Below, piece by piece: positions 60,075 to 64,000 of a DNA stretch of 64,000 bases. The translations under genes were made by a program, and so were the position numbers. The stretch is from Dipodascopsis uninucleata var. uninucleata (Eukaryota; Ascomycota; Lipomycetes; Lipomycetales; Lipomycetaceae). Position 1 is the stretch's first letter; every line of letters begins with the position of its first letter. The notes beneath the pieces were generated by a model. That model had not been told where the DNA came from. It made no database searches and saw only the letters and a list, made by a program, of their open reading frames with translations. The stretch lies in the NCBI GenBank assembly GCA_030568195.1, contig JAJLTO010000007.1:124001-188000 (forward strand), in the 5' to 3' direction.

Positions 60075-63000
60075 CATGCGTTAATAGTGTTTCAAGATTG
60101 TTATTATTTTTGTTATTCCATTTGCTTTTGTACTTTCTTTTTTATTGTCAAAGATATATTTAAGCAAGAGAATTGCAATTTCCCTTGAAAGTAATAGAGG
60201 CTTTACTTTTTAATAATAAGACAGAATTGATAGTTTGTAAGCACTATTTATTTGGCTGGTCCTTCATCATCCTATTTATAATTGGCCTTCTATAAATTTG
60301 GTATGGTACTTCTTTGTTCATCTGTAGTAGATATGTTACGACTGATAATTTTTAAATGTGACTAAAAAAGATACATGTCGTTGCATTTTTTTTCCATAAC
60401 GGTATGTGCGCTGTGCAGCTTTAGCTAGAGTGTGTTTAGTGTCTCTCTAGTAAAAAAGAATGTTTTATTCGAACAATATACTTGTGTATGTAGAAGTGGG
60501 TGGTAATTAAAAGCTGAAGTACTATTAAATTATTATATATAGTACACTATATTTGTGTCTTAGATAAAGTTCACTTACAAATTGTATTAGAACATGGCGA
60601 TTTTCAGCTATTCGACAGCAAGACTTGTGTATGAGCATAGCACTCAACTTTCAAATAGACTGAAGTTAAAACTAAGCGTCGTAGACTCAAAGCCAAAATT
60701 ATGTTCCAATTTGTAGCAGCAGTACTCAAATGCTGTTGGCAACGCCCTCAAATCTCCCAGCTCTGCACGAGTGGTTCAGAACTAGAACATTTTGCGGCTT
60801 CAAATAGGCTTCAAACTGTGTTCTCTTTCAGTAATGCAAGTCCGTATTGAGTGCATCTTAAACCTAGTATAGAGAAATATAACAAAGTAAAAACTAAAAT
60901 ATTTCAGATGCCACATGCCAACCTGATAATATACTAGATAAATACGTCACAATATTCCTTCAGCGTTCCTATTCCTCTAAGCTAAATTCTACTATATATA
61001 TCTTATAGAAGATCTTTAGATTGATGAATCGATTTTTAGTCACCACTTAAGAGATATGCATAGAGATATTCATATGTTGCATTATAAGTATATGATGCCA
61101 TATGTATAATAATTATAGTCGCATAGATTGTCGCATAGGCTGGCGCCATAGATATGGCCCCGCTAACCCACCCACCAGCCAGGTATCATGAATAAAAATA
61201 TATCGTCCTTGAATTATATATCATACAAAGATCTAACATATCGTATGATAGTGGTATAATGTTCATATTTGGTATTGATGAGCAGAATTAAAGGATATCG
61301 AGGTATAAGGTATTATTACCCACCCTCCCGCATGCCTTGTGATTTGATGGTATCTTGGTATAGCTTGTGATCTTTGGTATCAGGTATTTGTAGGTATCGG
61401 AATTAGTATCTGCAGGGTATATATTATTTTAATCTGTATGGTATTAGTGATGGTGGACTGGATACGATCGGCCATGCATAGGGCATAAAATACCAGAATA
61501 TCAGAGTGCGTGACATATGTAAGACTCTTTAATCTGATGTTCTCTTTTTTGTGTGTCTTTCGCAAACGATACCGGCCGAGATTTGCTATTTCATTTCACA
61601 TAGCATAATCTGGTGGAATGGACGCGTGAGCATTATTACTAGTTGACCAAGTCAAGTTAGCATGCTATATCTCTGTCTGCGACATGTTAACGCACTGAGG
61701 AATCTGCGCACCATTACATTAGGGGTTCCTCGTAGCCATGGAGATATGCAATCAAATGCATAATCTATGTATACGTGTATATACCAATGTAAGATATTTT
61801 ATATCAATGTAAGAATGGACACCGCTAACGATTCAGAAGCAGCACTGGAAGAACCAGCGGTCACCTGAGAATTTGTTGTATTGTACATATCATGGCAACG
61901 CTGTGATATGCATTATCATACTCTGCGTGGAATACTTAATTTCGATATCTTTGATATGTCATACCTTGTCTACTCGCTTGATACGAGTTCGATATCAGAT
62001 TTTGTATTATACCTCTTGATCTTGACTTCCTGTCATTTCGGGTACTCTTCTAGATATCAAACTGATATTATCATTTCTAATGAATTGAATCTGCATATTG
62101 ACGGTAATATTTTGCACACATCACGGTCTAGTCATCATAATCGGATATTGATAATTCTGTTCACAACATTGTTTATCCGATAGCACTGAGATGTTGATAT
62201 CTGTTTGTGATATTCAAATGAAAACGATATCTGAGAATGAAGATGAATTACGTGAATCGAAGGTAAAATGTGTGGATATAAGGAGCTTGTGGACACGAGA
62301 GATGAAGTAGGAATGAAAATAATTTGGACGCGTTTTTAAGCTGACTGACTATGTTGTACAAACGGTGTTGTATAAATTCTTTTCGTTTGTTACACGAACC
62401 AGTTTGTTTACAGCCCATTATAAATGTCGGTTTAACTCAATCTGCTTTCAACTTTTTTTTCTTAGACTTCAATCCAGATTATAAGTCATTTGACAATTAT
62501 AAATATTATTTGAAACACCAATATCTGGTTTTATTAGTTAGTTCATATTAGTGGGCCGTTTGGAGATTTTTTTATATGAGAATGACTGTATGCAACACTA
62601 GAATGGTGTCCATTGCTACTAGTATCGGTTGTACAACAAGCATAATACGATATTTTATAGTATCTAGACGGAGCTTCAAAATTGCTCTTTATGTCTGACA
62701 TTTAAGGCATTTATTTGCTATGATTTTTCGTACAATAGTGAAATTTATTGGTTTGTCCAGTTGCTCGACGTTGTGATTTTTTTTGCGCAGCGGTTTTCTA
62801 CACAAATCAGAGTCATTTTTTAGTAGATAATGGATTATTAGTATATATGTAGAAGATGGTAAGCACGACACTTGACGTATTATAGTATTAATGCCATTCT
62901 CCTGAGTGCTGTTAGGAGGACTCGTTAGATTCGTGAGATTCGAACGCACTCCCGCGGAGCCTTAAAACAAAGCGATGTAGTCAAATATGAAGAAATTAAA

Positions 63001-63162
63001 TGACGTAACTGCAACCGAACATCTATCTATCTTGTCCATTCAGGCAAATCATTTCAATCTTCTGCTTACTTCACCAAACGATACTATTAGAGTGCTTTCG
63101 TAAAACTGAGTTCTAATAGAGATTACCACTCCATCGTCTATTATAAACCATCTATCAATAAA
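60071..63162. other. Intergenic 3.1 kb
   Basis: No gene recognised. The notable content is a GGTAT-rich tract at 61191-61444, listed separately. Frames at 61881-62183 (+) and 62689-62949 (-) show no family features. Confidence 0.5.
61191..61444 (+). repeat. GGTAT-rich tract
   Basis: Twelve GGTAT pentamers occur in 254 bp, all on the plus strand, at irregular spacing (7 to 60 nt). Fewer than one is expected by chance at this base composition. It may be a decayed tandem repeat, an interstitial telomere-like tract or a cluster of factor sites. Confidence 0.55.
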
Positions 63163-63894
63163 ATGGCTACATTAAGTAGTACTATTAAACGGAAAATCAG
63201 CAGGTTTGCTGAAGACAACGAAGAGCAAGACTTGGTTTATTTAGATGAGCAACGTAAGGCATACAAAACTATCATTACTGAGTATTAAACTAACGGATTC
63301 TGTGTATATTAGAACAGGATGAGCTGATTTCATCTCTGAAAGAAGAAAATGAAACGATCAACACCAGATACAAGGTGCGTTCTTCTGTCATCTAAATGTT
63401 GAAACTGAATGCATATGACAGACAAAGTAGTTTCTGACCTTTAGATATGATAAATTGACATATAGGCACTGTTCTCGATTATCACCTTCTTTCAAACGCC
63501 TATATATATACTACATCCTATTCTTCGGCACGATGGTGTTCCTACTCTTACTATCATGGCAGTAACTTCACTTCTAACGACTACACTTGTTATGAACCGG
63601 ACACCAATTACACGATCTATGGCTCTAGCGAGCGCTGCAGAGAGTCATGTTGTCGTTAGAATAGGTCAAACTATTTCATTTACACAGCAACAACTGCTAA
63701 TTGTTTTAAATGTTATTCTCTCCAGTCTTATAGCGTTGAATGCGTATGTAAAGCTGTCTCCTATTGTAGGCATCGATTATCTCTGGTTTAGTCCTATCTT
63801 CAGCTTGGTAATAATCATTATTGTGAGACGATGGATGTGGGAAGGTGATGTAGAAAGTTTGGAGCAATTCAGATATAAATATAAAGGAGCATGA
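63163..63894 (+). CDS. Small coiled-coil plus multi-pass membrane protein, unknown function
   Basis: I do not recognise the family with confidence. Exons 63163-63253, 63313-63374 and 63466-63894 join in frame to 193 residues. The N-terminus is hydrophilic and charged with a short heptad-like helix (LISSLKEENETINTRYK), running directly into a hydrophobic stretch (ALFSIITFFQTPIYIL). Three or four further hydrophobic segments follow, including LLIVLNVILSSLIALNAYV and FSPIFSLVIIIIV, then a basic/acidic tail. Donors and acceptors are consensus and all phases fit, which supports a real gene. An ER or nuclear-envelope location is a guess. Confidence 0.65.
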
Positions 63895-64000
63895 TAGTAA
63901 TTCATATCAGTTGCTTCCAGAGTTGATAGCTAGCATTATAATTCATGTGCATGATGATTTATCGGGTATTTAATGAGAAAATTTACAGGAACGATATTAA

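Noticed and set aside
62925-62965. TTCGAA-type T-loop with GTGAG/CGCAC flanks, resembling a tRNA 3' half
   Set aside because: The T stem has a mismatch on either strand, and I find no matching acceptor strand, D arm or box A at the right distance.
1-64000. Transposons, LTR elements, viral relics, CRISPR arrays and U snRNA or 5S rRNA genes
   Set aside because: No terminal repeats, polymerase, integrase or transposase motifs, spaced repeats, or conserved snRNA/5S blocks were seen on either strand by eye.

Overview
The window is nuclear DNA from an ascomycete fungus, roughly 38% GC by eye. Genes are split by short introns (mostly 50-120 nt) with GTAAGT/GTATGT-like donors, CTAAC/CTAAT branch sites and YAG acceptors. 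The proteins are typical of ascomycetes: Abp2, a Pof3/Dia2-type TPR/F-box/LRR protein, PEX16, an Mcm1-type MADS protein and a GH3 xylosidase. CTG is read as leucine (a conserved Leu of V-ATPase subunit E), so the CTG-Ser yeasts are excluded. Abp2, PEX16 and the many introns fit an early-diverging ascomycete (Taphrinomycotina or a basal yeast lineage) better than Saccharomyces, but I cannot fix the species. I see no transposon, LTR element or viral relic.

Layout. 0-10 kb: a KDM3-like JmjC protein cut by the window edge, a sodium:solute symporter with an unusually long intron, and a PB1/UBA protein with an Atg8-interaction-like motif and a possible extra cysteine-rich C-terminus. 12-20 kb: secreted beta-xylosidase, choline kinase, an Rna15/CstF-64 mRNA 3'-end factor (divergent from choline kinase), tRNA-Arg(CCG), and a small Cys-rich membrane protein. 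20-26 kb: carnitine acetyltransferase and Abp2. 26-30.8 kb: a 4.6 kb gene-poor stretch with one nested inverted-repeat element. 30.8-47.5 kb: Nudix hydrolase, two acyl-CoA synthetases, a Pof3/Dia2-like F-box protein, PEX16 and a Prx5-type peroxiredoxin. 50-64 kb: a 39-residue membrane microprotein, Mcm1, a NIPA-type magnesium transporter, V-ATPase subunit E and a small membrane protein.

Common thread. Five or six genes between 20 and 47.5 kb serve activated fatty acids, acyl groups, CoA or peroxisomes (carnitine acetyltransferase, Nudix, two acyl-CoA synthetases, PEX16, peroxiredoxin). Four of them have a CCTCGG hexamer, the core recognised by Far-type fatty-acid regulators, within about 0.9 kb upstream. 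This is a loose neighbourhood rather than a tight cluster.

The points most worth following up are the PB1-AIM-UBA protein with its hidden C-terminal exon or readthrough tail, the JmjC protein whose distal iron-binding His is Tyr, the 39-aa microprotein, the 15-nt microexon next to the peroxidatic cysteine, the structured element near 29.7 kb, and the GGTAT-rich tract near 61.3 kb. All exon boundaries were placed by eye from splice consensus, reading frame and family similarity.
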